A stretch of 61,423 nucleotides of DNA. Source: Sedimentisphaerales bacterium (GTDB taxonomy: Bacteria; Planctomycetota; Phycisphaerae; Sedimentisphaerales; SM23-30). The notes below the pieces were generated by a model. The model did no database searches, was not told the origin of the DNA, and saw only the letters and a list, made by a program, of their open reading frames with translations. The stretch is from NCBI GenBank assembly GCA_016934515.1, contig JAFGSR010000139.1, forward strand, positions 1 through 61,423, in the 5' to 3' direction. The position numbers were made by a program, and so were the translations under genes. Within the stretch, counting starts at the first letter, position 1. Each line of letters begins with the position of its first letter. Below, piece after piece: positions 53,492 to 61,423 of this stretch.

Positions 53492-53924
53492 GTTGGGGAT
53501 TTCATTGCCCCCGGCGTCGAAGCCGGCGGGTTCGTATGTACCGGCGGTGGTAACGGGCAATTTGATTTTTGTGTCGGGTCATCTGCCGAGCTTTAACGGG
53601 AAGGTGCAGTATGTGGGCAAGGTGGGCCGGGAAGTGGAGCTGGACCGGGCGGTGGAGGCGGCACGATTGTGCGTGGTGAACTCGCTGGCGGCGATGGTGG
53701 ATATTCTGGGTCTGTTGGATCGGATTAAGCGGATTGTGCGGGTGGAGGTTTTTGTGAACAGTGCGCCGGGGTTTACGGATCAGCCGAAGGTGGCCAATGG
53801 GGCATCGGATTTGCTGCGTGAGATTTTTGGAGAGGCGGGTCGGCATACGCGGGTGGCGGTGGGGGTGGCGGAGTTGCCGCTGGATGCGTCGGTGGAGATT
53901 TCGATGGTGGCGGAGATTGAGTGA
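53466..53924 (+). CDS. RidA/YjgF-family protein
   Basis: A 152-residue member of the RidA superfamily, in the subgroup with a longer N-terminus (RLSELGISLPPASKPAGSYVPAVVTGNLIFVSGHLP). True RidA hydrolyses reactive enamine/imine intermediates from pyridoxal enzymes. The conserved GRHTRVAVGVAELPLDASVEI segment carries the arginine in the expected place, but this subgroup has no firmly assigned substrate. The start lies within scpA, in another frame, with GGAG 6 bases before it. Confidence 0.88.
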   Translation: MSIENRLSELGISLPPASKPAGSYVPAVVTGNLIFVSGHLPSFNGKVQYVGKVGREVELDRAVEAARLCVVNSLAAMVDILGLLDRIKRIVRVEVFVNSAPGFTDQPKVANGASDLLREIFGEAGRHTRVAVGVAELPLDASVEISMVAEIE

Positions 53925-53961
53925 TTTTTTGTCGGTTCGATTTGGTTGTACGGTTGAAGCA

Positions 53962-54037
53962 GGAGTAACTAAAAGGTTCCGGAGTGACTAAAAAGGTTCC
54001 TGGGACATTTAATTTTTTTGGAACATTTAATTTTTTG
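53962..54037 (+). repeat. Two consecutive short tandem doublets
   Basis: GGAGTAACTAAAAGGTTCC (53962-53980) is followed directly by a near copy at 53981-54000. Then TGGGACATTTAA plus a T-run (54001-54019) is followed by GGAACATTTAA plus a T-run (54020-54037). They lie after the RidA-like gene and just before a 53-bp tandem array. Confidence 0.65.
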
Positions 54038-54043
54038 TATTAT

Positions 54044-54202
54044 CTGGCAGCTTCCGCTGCTCAGCTTTTGTTTTGCACAGGGGGAATTGTTTAAAACTGG
54101 CAGCTTCCGCTGCTCAGCTTTTATTTTGCACAGGGGGGATTATTTAAAACTGGCAGCTTCCGCTGCTCAGCTTTTGTTTTGCATAGGTGGAATAACACAG
54201 CA
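54044..54202 (+). repeat. 53-bp tandem repeat, three copies
   Basis: Copies begin at 54044, 54097 and 54150, each starting CTGGCAGCTTCCGCTGC and containing TTTTGCA(C/T)AGG. AGCTTCCGCTGCTCAGCT forms a small hairpin in every unit. The copies are contiguous with no spacers, so this is not a CRISPR array. The third copy diverges at its end. Confidence 0.8.
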
Positions 54203-54384
54203 AAAGAAACAAGAGCTCGGGCGGCGTATGCATAAGTGCAATCTGCTTGAGAATGATATTGAAGAAAAATTCGTTCGAAGCAGAAAGACAGAAGAAGGCG
54301 GAGAACCCAGCCAGTCTGCTGTATAGTGATTATCGCAGCATTGCCAGACAACCATGCTGGGTATTCTTACCTGTTTTCAAGGAT
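54203..54384. other. Noncoding stretch between repeat families
   Basis: Short ORFs here run into the repeats on both sides and have no ribosome-binding site or recognisable content. No other signal was seen. Confidence 0.35.
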
Positions 54385-54480
54385 TTATACTCAAACCAGG
54401 TGAAAATTCCCGAAAGTCCGAATTGTAAGCGATTGCTTGCAATGGGTTTGTGGCATGAGGAACCGGGAAAATTCAATTGT
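54385..54480 (-). repeat. Dispersed 96-bp repeat, copy A (3' of the LamG gene)
   Basis: It aligns to 60837-60932 over its whole length at roughly 70% identity with almost no gaps. Shared blocks include CAGGTGAAAA, ATTGTAAGC, TTTGTGG and GAGGAA. It ends 27 bp before the stop codon of a minus-strand gene (54507), that is, in its 3' untranslated region. The second copy has exactly the same spacing from its own gene. Confidence 0.65.
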
Positions 54481-54506
54481 TATTGGTATACTTGGGAAAT
54501 CCGGGT

Positions 54507-57500
54507 TTAGTGGTTCGTGTTGTCGGTGATTACGAACCAAGTTATGCCTCGTGGGGGCAGGGTGACCGCTATTTCTACATTGTAATCCCGATCCAGTTTA
54601 TAGCAAACGGCTTGGCGGTTTTCCTGTTCGCGGATCCAGGCTTTATCGGTCAGGCCGGTGTAATAGAGCGGCAAAGAGACCTTGCGGGTTATGGTTTTTT
54701 CCAGTGGGTTGAAAAACATAACCAGGCCCTTTTCCCGGAGTTGGGGGTTAACGTGCAAGATGCAGTCGATATCGCGTCCATCGGGTCGTTGCAGGTGGAT
54801 GATGTCCGAAGTGAGAATGGGGCGGTACTTTTTATACCAGTTGACCCACTTGTGAACCATGAGTCGCGTCCGTTCCGTGTCGTAGAGGCGGTTGGCGCGG
54901 AGATTGGCCTGGCAGCCTGAACCCAGCAGCTGGGCCAGATTCAACTCGTACCATTGGAGGTTTTTGTCGAGCGGTTCGAGCATGGCGCGGGGGTCGTCGG
55001 TGTAGGTGCCGATCAGCCCGATGCCCATGCCGCCCATGGTTGGGGGTTTAAACCAGGTGCCGTCGTAGATGTATTGGCGGTAGAGCAGCAGTCCGAGTTC
55101 ACGGGGCAGGTTGGCACTGGCTTCGCGGTAACCGAGACTGGTGCTGGCCTGTCCGTTCCAGAAATACCAGTCCGGCGCCGGGGCGTACATTCCGCGTCGT
55201 TGTTCCTCTTCGAACATCCGTTTCTGGCATTGCCACTGTACCCACTGAGAGTCGGCCAGACCGTGGTGGTGCAGGTGCGTGGTGGAGCCGCAGGGGCAGC
55301 CGTGATAGGGGCCGTCCACCGCGATACTCATGAATCCGGTCTGGTCGATGAAGTTCCAGACCCGGTTGAAATAATCGTCGGCCCATTTGGTTCCCAGGCA
55401 AACCGACTGGCCGAAGGGGCTGGAGGGCTTGCCGGTGGCGGGGTCGATGCAGTTCTGCTCGGCACCGCGTCCGCGTGAGGCGACCATCAGTTCGTAGCCG
55501 CTCACGATAATCCCCCTGGCCCTAGCGTAATCGGCAATATCCTTCCACTTTGCCACATAGGTAGGGTCCAGGTTATCGTGGCTGACACCCGGCCAGAAGG
55601 TGATGCAGTAGCTCTCAAAGCCCAACTCGCCCATCTGGTCGAGGAGGTTTTTGATCAGGGCGGGATCGTGCGAGGGCGAGCCGGCGGTAAGCAGGCTTTC
55701 GTTGACCTGGGGGCAGAGGGTGCGGTACATCCGTCGTACGCCGAGCGTACGCCGTTCGCGGTCGCTGCTGTCCTGGAGCAGTTCGAAGGTGATGTGCGAT
55801 TGGAAGCTCTTTCCCGGCGGGATGAGCTGGGCCGGTCCGACGGGGATGCGGCTGATCATCAGATTGCGGAAGGTGTGTCCCAGGAACTTGTCCTCGATTG
55901 CTGTTGGGTGAGCCCAGGAATTATGCTCCGGGTCCACCCGCCAGTCGGTGGTGGAGCGTCCGGCCAAGTGCAGAGGCGTACTCCAGTCGATGGCTTTGGA
56001 ATGGGCACCCAGCGCATGGCAATCGTCGGGGGCGTGGTTGGCGAGGTGGAAGGAGTAGTCGCTTTCGGCATGGATGTTGTTGATTTGATCCTGGGGTACG
56101 GCCAGGATTTCCGTTTCGATCTCTTCGACCAACACCTGCTGCCCGGTGGCATTTTCCAGGGAGAAGGATTTGGAAAGCACGGGAATGCCTTGGTACATTT
56201 CGTAATGCACTGTCAGTTTGAGGTTTTGGTAGCGAGGACCGGTAGCCTCGGGCGGGATGTAATGCATCGAAACCCTTAGTCCCCTGGGAGGCCAGGGCAG
56301 TTGGGGGGCGTTGAACTTGGGCATCCATGGGTGTCGTTCGATCGGCTGGGCGGTGGTCAGGCCGATGAAGCGGAACGTATTTGGTGAGTTATTCATTTTT
56401 TTGAGCCAGTCCTCGACCAGGTAGGATTGTTCGGGTTGGCCGATCAAGCCTCCCACATCGTACCAGATGCCGTCCAGCTTAATGCGCATTTCCGGTTTGA
56501 CCGCGCGGATGAACTCGGCACGGTTCCGTAAGTTACGGTAACTGAAACAAGCCAGGTTGCGGCTGACATAGAAGGAACGGCATATCAGTCCGTTGCCCAG
56601 CGCGAGTCGTGCCGATTGTCCGTCGTCCGCGGGCTCGACCTGAAGTTGGACGGGTTGGTCGGGCGGGGTGATCAGCCAGTCGCCGGAGGCCGATTGGATG
56701 TCCAGTTTTTTGACCAGGGACACTCCCGGTTGGACTTTGCCCAAGCGACGGATGAAGTCCGACTGTTCGTCGCGGTTCTGCTGAGCAACTTTCATTCGAA
56801 GTTCGTTATCGAGCAGGAAATCGGTGTCGGGATCGAATCGGCCGGGGGTGAAAGTGAAGACGCGAACGATGTGAATCAGGCCCTTGAAGTGTTCCTCGGG
56901 TAAGCCTGCTGTGCCGATGCGGAAGATGGGCTCGACCGAGGGGGTGGGCGAGGCCGGGCGAATCTTTTCGCCGTTCAAAAAGACGGCCAGTTCCCTGCCG
57001 TCGTTTACCAGGGCCAGGTGAGTCCATTTGCCAGTTGTGACGGGTCCGATATCGAAGGGGCCGACGCAACCGACGAAGGCGACCCAGCGGTTAGCGCTTT
57101 GGCCGAGTACGTAACCTAGGGCGCCATTGCCATTGGCCACGACGCCCTTGAGGCCCTTTACCGAATCCTCGGCGGCGTTGACCCAGACCTCCAGTCCAAA
57201 ACGTTCGGTGTTGTCGAACAGTGCACCGTTGCGTACGTAGGCGTCGTTGTTTCCGTCAAATTCCAGAGCGCCGGTCCCTTTGGCGGAGGGGATCGGTGGT
57301 GCGGAAGCAACAAAGCGAGGATTACCCACGCGATTCAACTGATGGTTTTTGCCGCCGGCGTCAAGCATCAATTCCGGCCCGGAAGTGTAAGTGATCTGCG
57401 GGGTGCCGGTGCCGAGCCGATATTCGGCGATAACTTGCACGTTGGCTTGGACAAGGGTGGTTACGCCGGAGAGGACCAATGCGGAGAAAGCGAGGCAAAA

Positions 57501-57548
57501 ACAGCAGAAGCTCCGGCCAAACCGTTTGCTAATCAGAGACATTTTCAT
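54507..57548 (-). CDS. Large exported LamG plus glycosidase-like protein
   Basis: A 1013-residue protein. A signal peptide (FCLAFSALVLSGVTTLVQA) is followed by a LamG-like jelly-roll at about 40-230 (GALEFDGNNDAYVRNGAL, WTHLALVNDGRELAVFLNGEKI). A beta-sandwich and a TIM-barrel similar in layout to GH36/GH31-type alpha-galactosidases come next (GFESYCITFWPGVSHDN, GFMSIAVDGPYHGCPCG), then a C-terminal beta domain. AVDGPY may hold a catalytic aspartate. The family is uncertain. GGAAAATCTCAG precedes the start (ATG 57548 or 57542). Confidence 0.75.
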   Translation of the reverse strand: MKMSLISKRFGRSFCCFCLAFSALVLSGVTTLVQANVQVIAEYRLGTGTPQITYTSGPELMLDAGGKNHQLNRVGNPRFVASAPPIPSAKGTGALEFDGNNDAYVRNGALFDNTERFGLEVWVNAAEDSVKGLKGVVANGNGALGYVLGQSANRWVAFVGCVGPFDIGPVTTGKWTHLALVNDGRELAVFLNGEKIRPASPTPSVEPIFRIGTAGLPEEHFKGLIHIVRVFTFTPGRFDPDTDFLLDNELRMKVAQQNRDEQSDFIRRLGKVQPGVSLVKKLDIQSASGDWLITPPDQPVQLQVEPADDGQSARLALGNGLICRSFYVSRNLACFSYRNLRNRAEFIRAVKPEMRIKLDGIWYDVGGLIGQPEQSYLVEDWLKKMNNSPNTFRFIGLTTAQPIERHPWMPKFNAPQLPWPPRGLRVSMHYIPPEATGPRYQNLKLTVHYEMYQGIPVLSKSFSLENATGQQVLVEEIETEILAVPQDQINNIHAESDYSFHLANHAPDDCHALGAHSKAIDWSTPLHLAGRSTTDWRVDPEHNSWAHPTAIEDKFLGHTFRNLMISRIPVGPAQLIPPGKSFQSHITFELLQDSSDRERRTLGVRRMYRTLCPQVNESLLTAGSPSHDPALIKNLLDQMGELGFESYCITFWPGVSHDNLDPTYVAKWKDIADYARARGIIVSGYELMVASRGRGAEQNCIDPATGKPSSPFGQSVCLGTKWADDYFNRVWNFIDQTGFMSIAVDGPYHGCPCGSTTHLHHHGLADSQWVQWQCQKRMFEEEQRRGMYAPAPDWYFWNGQASTSLGYREASANLPRELGLLLYRQYIYDGTWFKPPTMGGMGIGLIGTYTDDPRAMLEPLDKNLQWYELNLAQLLGSGCQANLRANRLYDTERTRLMVHKWVNWYKKYRPILTSDIIHLQRPDGRDIDCILHVNPQLREKGLVMFFNPLEKTITRKVSLPLYYTGLTDKAWIREQENRQAVCYKLDRDYNVEIAVTLPPRGITWFVITDNTNH

Positions 57549-57868
57549 CTGAGATTTTCCATATAAAATAAATATTGCTTAATAACGTTGCCGAGCCAGT
57601 TAGTGGTTCATTTCACTCTATCCGGCATGATTATGCAATATTATCTACACGTTTTTTGTCCGATGCTGCTGTAAAATTAGCATTATTCAGACCTTACGGT
57701 CGCCTTATTGATACCGAAATACGCATCACAAGCACTTTCTTTGGTATGGGTATCGGCTGTTTTGGAGATGTTGGGCAATCATGTTGTTTTGGCCGGCGGT
57801 GGAGTTGGCTTAAAAAAAACGCTGTTTTTTGAGGAATTTTTGGGGGTAATTTGAATATTTCATTGTGT
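57549..57868. other. Intergenic region between divergent genes
   Basis: No gene is supported. The left part should carry the minus-strand promoter of the LamG gene, which was not clearly identified. A-runs and T-runs around 57811-57840 are the only features seen. Confidence 0.35.
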
Positions 57869-57897
57869 TTGACATGCCGGGCTGGAGGAGATAGAAT
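57869..57897 (+). promoter_or_regulatory. Promoter of trxA
   Basis: TTGACA at 57869-57874 and TAGAAT at 57892-57897 are separated by 17 bases, with about 70 bases to the trxA ATG. Confidence 0.65.
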
Positions 57898-57967
57898 CTG
57901 TTGCGATCATAGTAGTCTAAGGTAGTATAGTAGGGAACATTTTAATTCAGCGAAAGGGGCTTGAGTT

Positions 57968-58294
57968 ATGGCAGGTAAAGTTATAGAGATCACCGACAAC
58001 AATTTTGATGCAGAGGTGGGTAGCAGTGCGATTCCGGTATTGGTGGATTTTTGGGCGGAATGGTGCGGTCCATGTCGGATGCTGGCGCCGACGATAGAAG
58101 AGTTGGCAGCGGAGTATGATGGCAAGGTTAAGGTGGGCAATCTGGACACTGATGGTAATCGCAATACGGCGGTGAAGTTTGGAATCAGTGCAATTCCGAC
58201 GGTGATACTTTTTCAGGGTGGTCAGGTGGCGAAGAAATTTGTCGGCTTGACGGCCAAGAAAGATCTTAAAGCGGCCCTGGATGCGGTAGTGTGA
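57968..58294 (+). CDS. trxA: Thioredoxin
   Basis: A 108-residue cytoplasmic thioredoxin, the general protein disulfide reductase. The active site is W32-C33-G34-P35-C36, with cis-proline in SAIPTVILF. Length and fold motifs are standard. AAGGGG precedes the ATG. Its probable reductase, trxB, is at 22620-23606 rather than adjacent. Confidence 0.97.
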   Translation: MAGKVIEITDNNFDAEVGSSAIPVLVDFWAEWCGPCRMLAPTIEELAAEYDGKVKVGNLDTDGNRNTAVKFGISAIPTVILFQGGQVAKKFVGLTAKKDLKAALDAVV

Positions 58295-58317
58295 TTGGTT
58301 GATCGGGCGATTTTAAT

Positions 58318-58371
58318 GTTCCAGGGAAGGCCTGTTTTTTTAAAAGTTCCAGGTAAGCCCTATTTTTTGAA
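58318..58371 (+). repeat. Two-copy direct repeat after trxA
   Basis: GTTCCAGGGAAGGCCTG plus T-run at 58318-58345 is followed directly by GTTCCAGGTAAGCCCTA plus T-run at 58346-58371. The CAGG/CCTG and T-run in the first unit may help terminate trxA. The stop codon of the minus-strand PQQ gene lies in the second unit. Confidence 0.55.
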
Positions 58372-59616
58372 GCAGTAAAGATTTTGATCGCTGCGCAGGA
58401 TGAGATTGCCGTTGCAGACGATGGGGCTGGCATGGAAAGCGCTTTTGTCTTCGAGTTTGTTATGAGCCAGTTGCTGGAACAGGGGTTTAGGGGCGAGGAC
58501 GAGAGTGCCGTCATATCTGGTAACGATGTAGAGTTTTTCATCAGCCAGGAGTGCGGAAGCGTAGGGTTGGATGTCGACGGATTTGGCATATTTTATGGAA
58601 CCGTCGGCCAGGTCAAGGCAATAAGCGGTATTGTTACGGTCGCTGACCCAGTAAAGATGGTTTTTATAGGCTACGGGTGAAGAAACGTTTGCACCGACGT
58701 CGGCCTGCCAGAGTTTGTGGGAATTTGAGACATCCCCTCTTCCGCCGCTGCGTACGGCGATTACTTTCGAGGAGCGGCCACCCATGGCGTATAAAATTCC
58801 CTGCTGTGATACGATGCTGGGGCAGATATAGTCGTTGATTCCCTCGCAGTTCCAGAGTTGTTCGCCGGTGTCGGGGTCGAAGCCGAGAATGAATCCTTTT
58901 ACACTTACGGCGAGTTCGTGTTTTCCGTCGGAGGTTTCGACCAGATGGGGGGTGTTCCAGGAGGAGTTCATGCCATCGGCGTGCCACTTTTCTTTACCCG
59001 TTTCTTTATCGATAGCCACCAGAGAGCCACTTTCGACGCTGGCATTTACGATGACCAGATTTTTATAGAGTACGGGGGAAGTGCCGCAACCCCAAGCATG
59101 GGTTTTGGAGCCGACGGAAGTTTTCCAGATCTGGTTGCCTTTGAGGTCGAACTTGAAGACGCCACTTTTGCCGAAAAAGACATAAATATGTTTGCCGTCG
59201 GTAGCGGGGGTGGGGGCGGCATAGCCATGATCTCGAACTCTTGCTGTTTCGGGGAGTTCGGGGTTAATGGTTTTGTTCCAAATAATGTTTCCGTTACTGC
59301 CATCTATGCAAAGAAGGTGGAGTTTCAAATCCTCCATGGATTTTGAATTTTGGTCAGCCGTGCCGTATCCGCTGAAGCAAGTTACATAGAGTTTGTTTTC
59401 CAGGGCGATGGGGCTTGAGGAGCCGTAGCCGGGCATGGGGGTTTTCCAAGCCAGATTTTCGGTATCGCTCCAGGAGAGGGGGAGGTTTTTTGTCTGAGAG
59501 ATTCCCAGGCCGGCGGGTCCTCTAAACTGAGGCCAATCCTGTGCCCAGGCGGAGCATGCAATTATCAGAACAGCGCAGCTTGCAATCACGATCGTTTTTC
59601 GATAGTCATCTTTCAT
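58360..59616 (-). CDS. Secreted PQQ-like beta-propeller protein
   Basis: From ATG 59616 (GGAGG 8 bases before) this is 418 residues. The signal peptide (VIASCAVLIIACSAWA) is followed directly by DWPQFRGPAGLG, the standard opening of planctomycete quinoprotein-like propellers. Repeated blades carry GxxLWxx patterns (GKEKWHADG, GEQLWNCEG, SHKLWQADV). These proteins resemble PQQ dehydrogenases and BamB, but usually lack a proven enzymatic role. No cofactor ligands can be assigned. Confidence 0.85.
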   Translation of the reverse strand: MKDDYRKTIVIASCAVLIIACSAWAQDWPQFRGPAGLGISQTKNLPLSWSDTENLAWKTPMPGYGSSSPIALENKLYVTCFSGYGTADQNSKSMEDLKLHLLCIDGSNGNIIWNKTINPELPETARVRDHGYAAPTPATDGKHIYVFFGKSGVFKFDLKGNQIWKTSVGSKTHAWGCGTSPVLYKNLVIVNASVESGSLVAIDKETGKEKWHADGMNSSWNTPHLVETSDGKHELAVSVKGFILGFDPDTGEQLWNCEGINDYICPSIVSQQGILYAMGGRSSKVIAVRSGGRGDVSNSHKLWQADVGANVSSPVAYKNHLYWVSDRNNTAYCLDLADGSIKYAKSVDIQPYASALLADEKLYIVTRYDGTLVLAPKPLFQQLAHNKLEDKSAFHASPIVCNGNLILRSDQNLYCFKK

Positions 59617-59705
59617 GGTAGATACCTCCACGTCAATTTGACATTCGGATATTGAACACCTGGATACGCAACCAAGTTTATTTTTTTGCGATAGTTATGC
59701 ATGTT

Positions 59706-60737
59706 TTAAATCGTGGCAGGTGGTCTTCTTCGTGGGGTGCGGACTACTTTTTTGCCGGTGACCTTCTGGATTCCCCGGGTGGTTTTCATTTGTCCGGTAA
59801 GTTTGTCAGCTTCGATTTTTCCTTCAAAGTTCATTTCGAAAGTTCGTTCGCCGAATTGCAGAACGATCTTGAAGGTTACTTTACCATCCTGGAGATTGAC
59901 CTTGGGGACAGGTGTAGCACCATAGAGTGCGGTCAGGTCGGGATTGACTTTTAGTCTCTGATTGCTGGTGCGACGGTTTTCTTCCTCTCCGGAGACGAGT
60001 TCCAGATTCCAGGTGCCGATCAGTGGAGCTCCGAGGCGTTTTCCCTGGGCGGTGATTTCACCGCGATCGGAGGTGATCACGGCGGTAAGGGTGTCTCCCT
60101 GGATGGTGCAATCAAAGGTGGAATCGAACTGGCGGTCCTGGATTTTGGTATTTCTTTTAAAGGTCAATTTGCCCCGTTCGTATTGCATATCGGAGATTGT
60201 ATGTTCGCCCCGTTGGCTCTGCCATTGGCCGAGTAGTTTGCCTTCTTTATCCTGCTTAATCAGTAGAGTTGAGGTGACATCCCGCTCGCCAATCTTATAG
60301 TTTATTTCCCAGCTTCCGATGGGGCGGGGGATACGCGGGAGGGGTTTTCCTGTGACCTTAAACTCACCACGATCGCTGGAGAGGGTGCCGGTGAGTTTTT
60401 GTTCCTTAATCGTACCAGTGAACTTTGACTCGGTGGTTTCCCCTTGGCGATTTTGCCTGACCTGTACGAAGGAGAGTTTACCCTCTTCGTAGGTAACATC
60501 TATCAGATCGGTAACGTTGCGGAAACTGATCCATTGAGCGGTAAGTTTGCGCTGCTGGTCCCGGGAGAAGGCCAGGATCGAGTCCATCTGTCTGTCATCG
60601 TAGTTGATGGTGATCTGCCAGTCGCCGAAGATGCCTCGGCTACGAGCGGGATTCTGTTGGGCTGAAGCCGGTAGGGAGAACAGGGCCAGCACCAACAGGC
60701 ACAACAAGGTTCCCTTTAGAAAGGTTTGGTGTTTCAT
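59706..60737 (-). CDS. Exported protein made of three beta repeats
   Basis: A 343-residue protein with a signal peptide (GTLLCLLVLALFSLPASAQ) and three related domains of about 100 residues, each opening GDWQITINY / GSWEINYKI / GTWNLELVS. The first two close SSDRGEFKVTGK and TSDRGEITAQGK, the third TTRGIQKVTGK. The repeats are beta-rich, like small lipocalin or barrel domains, and the tail is Arg/Pro-rich. I know no function. AAGGAA precedes the ATG. Confidence 0.7.
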   Translation of the reverse strand: MKHQTFLKGTLLCLLVLALFSLPASAQQNPARSRGIFGDWQITINYDDRQMDSILAFSRDQQRKLTAQWISFRNVTDLIDVTYEEGKLSFVQVRQNRQGETTESKFTGTIKEQKLTGTLSSDRGEFKVTGKPLPRIPRPIGSWEINYKIGERDVTSTLLIKQDKEGKLLGQWQSQRGEHTISDMQYERGKLTFKRNTKIQDRQFDSTFDCTIQGDTLTAVITSDRGEITAQGKRLGAPLIGTWNLELVSGEEENRRTSNQRLKVNPDLTALYGATPVPKVNLQDGKVTFKIVLQFGERTFEMNFEGKIEADKLTGQMKTTRGIQKVTGKKVVRTPRRRPPATI

Positions 60738-60836
60738 AATGATTTCCTTTCGTAAGAGTAAAATTTTGAGCGTTTTCGCACATTTCGCTAACGCGGATAT
60801 TGGAATTATATCCGACAGGTATCATATGTGGCCAGT
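60738..60836. other. Noncoding stretch upstream of the beta-repeat gene
   Basis: AT-rich, no ORF. It should contain the minus-strand promoter of the gene ending at 59706; no clear boxes were recognised. Confidence 0.3.
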
Positions 60837-60932
60837 ATATACTCCAATCAGGTGAAAAAGCCAGGAGACCGAGATTGTAAGCTGTTGCATACAAAGGTTT
60901 TGTGGTAGGAGGAATCCGGCAATTAAAATTTG
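60837..60932 (-). repeat. Dispersed 96-bp repeat, copy B (3' of the last membrane gene)
   Basis: Second copy of the repeat at 54385-54480. It ends 27 bp before the stop of the minus-strand gene at 60959, the same distance as copy A. Confidence 0.65.
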
Positions 60933-60958
60933 GGAGATGAGTACAATAATCATTTTCT

Positions 60959-61423
60959 TTAGCGGAAGGTTGCTTTAACTTTTTCGCGTTTGAGGTAGAA
61001 CAGGGAAAAGATCAGGTAAATCATGCCTGGGATAATGAAGGTTATTGATTCGAGGTTGTTTTGTGGTTGGTCGGGGTAGAGCAGCATGGCGACCATTGCG
61101 AGTGCGGCAAAGATCAGGATGAACCAGACGCAAAAGCGGAATGCTTTTCGGGCGAATTCTTTTCTTTTTATCAAGGCGATATTCACGATCAGGAAGAGCA
61201 GGAAGCAGCAAGCCAGGGAAGCTGAGATTATGATAATTTGTGAATGGGAGATTTGATTCTGTTCGAGTGACTGTTGAAATTGCGGGTTGAGATCGGCGAG
61301 GGAGCCGTTGGCAATGATCAGGGTGGTTATGGAGAAAGCGAGGGTTCCGAGCAGGGCGATGATGATACCGACGGTTCCGATGAGCAGGACCATTTTCGGC
61401 CGGGGGGGCAGGGGTCGGTAACT
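60959..61423 (-). CDS. Membrane protein of unknown function, 5' end outside the window
   Basis: At least 154 residues are visible. An ATG occurs at 61393, but the frame stays open to the window edge through SYRPLPPRPK, which looks like a cytoplasmic N-terminus; the true start is probably beyond the edge. About four hydrophobic segments follow (LLIGTVGIIIALLGTLAFSITTL, IIIISASLACCFLLFLIVNIALI, FCVWFILIFAALAMVAMLLY, ITFIIPGMIYLIFSLFYL). I recognise no family. The dispersed 96-bp repeat lies in its 3' region. Confidence 0.65.
   Translation of the reverse strand, partial: SYRPLPPRPKMVLLIGTVGIIIALLGTLAFSITTLIIANGSLADLNPQFQQSLEQNQISHSQIIIISASLACCFLLFLIVNIALIKRKEFARKAFRFCVWFILIFAALAMVAMLLYPDQPQNNLESITFIIPGMIYLIFSLFYLKREKVKATFR

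Noticed and set aside
52520-53560. A 346-codon open frame on the minus strand
   Set aside because: Antisense to scpA; Arg/Leu/Gln-rich shadow without a signal or domain.
54044-54202. Possible CRISPR array
   Set aside because: The 53-bp units are contiguous with no variable spacers, and no cas gene is nearby.
54018-54326. A 102-codon open frame over the 53-bp repeats
   Set aside because: Its protein repeats simply mirror the DNA tandem repeat, and it has no ribosome-binding site. The DNA repeat explains it.

Overview
The window most resembles a chromosomal segment of a planctomycete, probably class Phycisphaerae. This is inferred from gene content: a secreted sulfatase and a Gfo/Idh/MocA oxidoreductase with Tat-type leaders, BNR and glycoside-hydrolase-like secreted proteins, a dockerin-like C-terminus, a PilM/Amuc_1100-type membrane locus, and many palindromic intergenic repeats. 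No rRNA, tRNA or CRISPR array was seen.

Layout. 1-7.7 kb: a membrane-anchored coiled-coil protein, then pyrK and pyrD. These are separated by an inserted MNT nucleotidyltransferase and a truncated HEPN partner. The original pyrD start survives as a 21-codon relic fused to the end of pyrK. A DUF4143 ATPase and a GlpA-like FAD oxidoreductase follow; the oxidoreductase's downstream partner is reduced to a 27-codon stub. 7.9-19.2 kb: a carbohydrate region with a glycosidase-like lipoprotein, a GT-C glycosyltransferase, a BNR_4 protein, and a five-gene minus-strand run (sialidase-like, Gfo/Idh/MocA, URO-D-like, lipoprotein, sulfatase). 19.4-26.3 kb: a small unknown protein, larC, an AT-rich membrane gene and a REP-associated Y1 transposase bracketed by three copies of one short repeat, a thioredoxin reductase, and a pair of exported proteins of unknown function. 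26.6-31.6 kb: a large glycoside-hydrolase-like protein, a 101-bp MITE-like element, an M48 membrane protease and acpS.

31.8-40.5 kb: a PAS/GAF/receiver protein without a kinase ATPase domain, a stand-alone Clp N-domain protein, then a PilM-PilN fusion and two single-pass proteins (PilO/Amuc_1100-like and PilP-like in position), closed by a strong terminator. 40.6-50.7 kb: a membrane protein, a PTS EIIA, an SH3-repeat protein, a rhomboid-TPR fusion, a PP2C phosphatase, a GH20-like protein and a dockerin-bearing metalloprotease-like protein. 51.1-54.5 kb: a strand-asymmetric inverted-repeat element, the overlapping trpS-scpA-ridA operon, then a repeat field. 54.5 kb to the end: a LamG plus glycosidase-like protein, trxA, a PQQ-propeller protein, a three-repeat beta protein and a partial membrane protein. 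A dispersed ~96-bp repeat lies exactly 27 bp after the stop codons of two unrelated minus-strand genes.

The carbohydrate genes suggest life on sulfated or sialic-acid-like polysaccharides. Housekeeping genes (pyrKD, acpS, trpS-scpA, trxA/trxB) are interleaved with them. The strongest unusual signals are the pyrKD insertion scar, the PilM-PilN/Amuc_1100-like locus with shared arginine/glycine-rich linkers, the transposase with repeat-bracketed cargo, and the 3'-UTR repeat pair.
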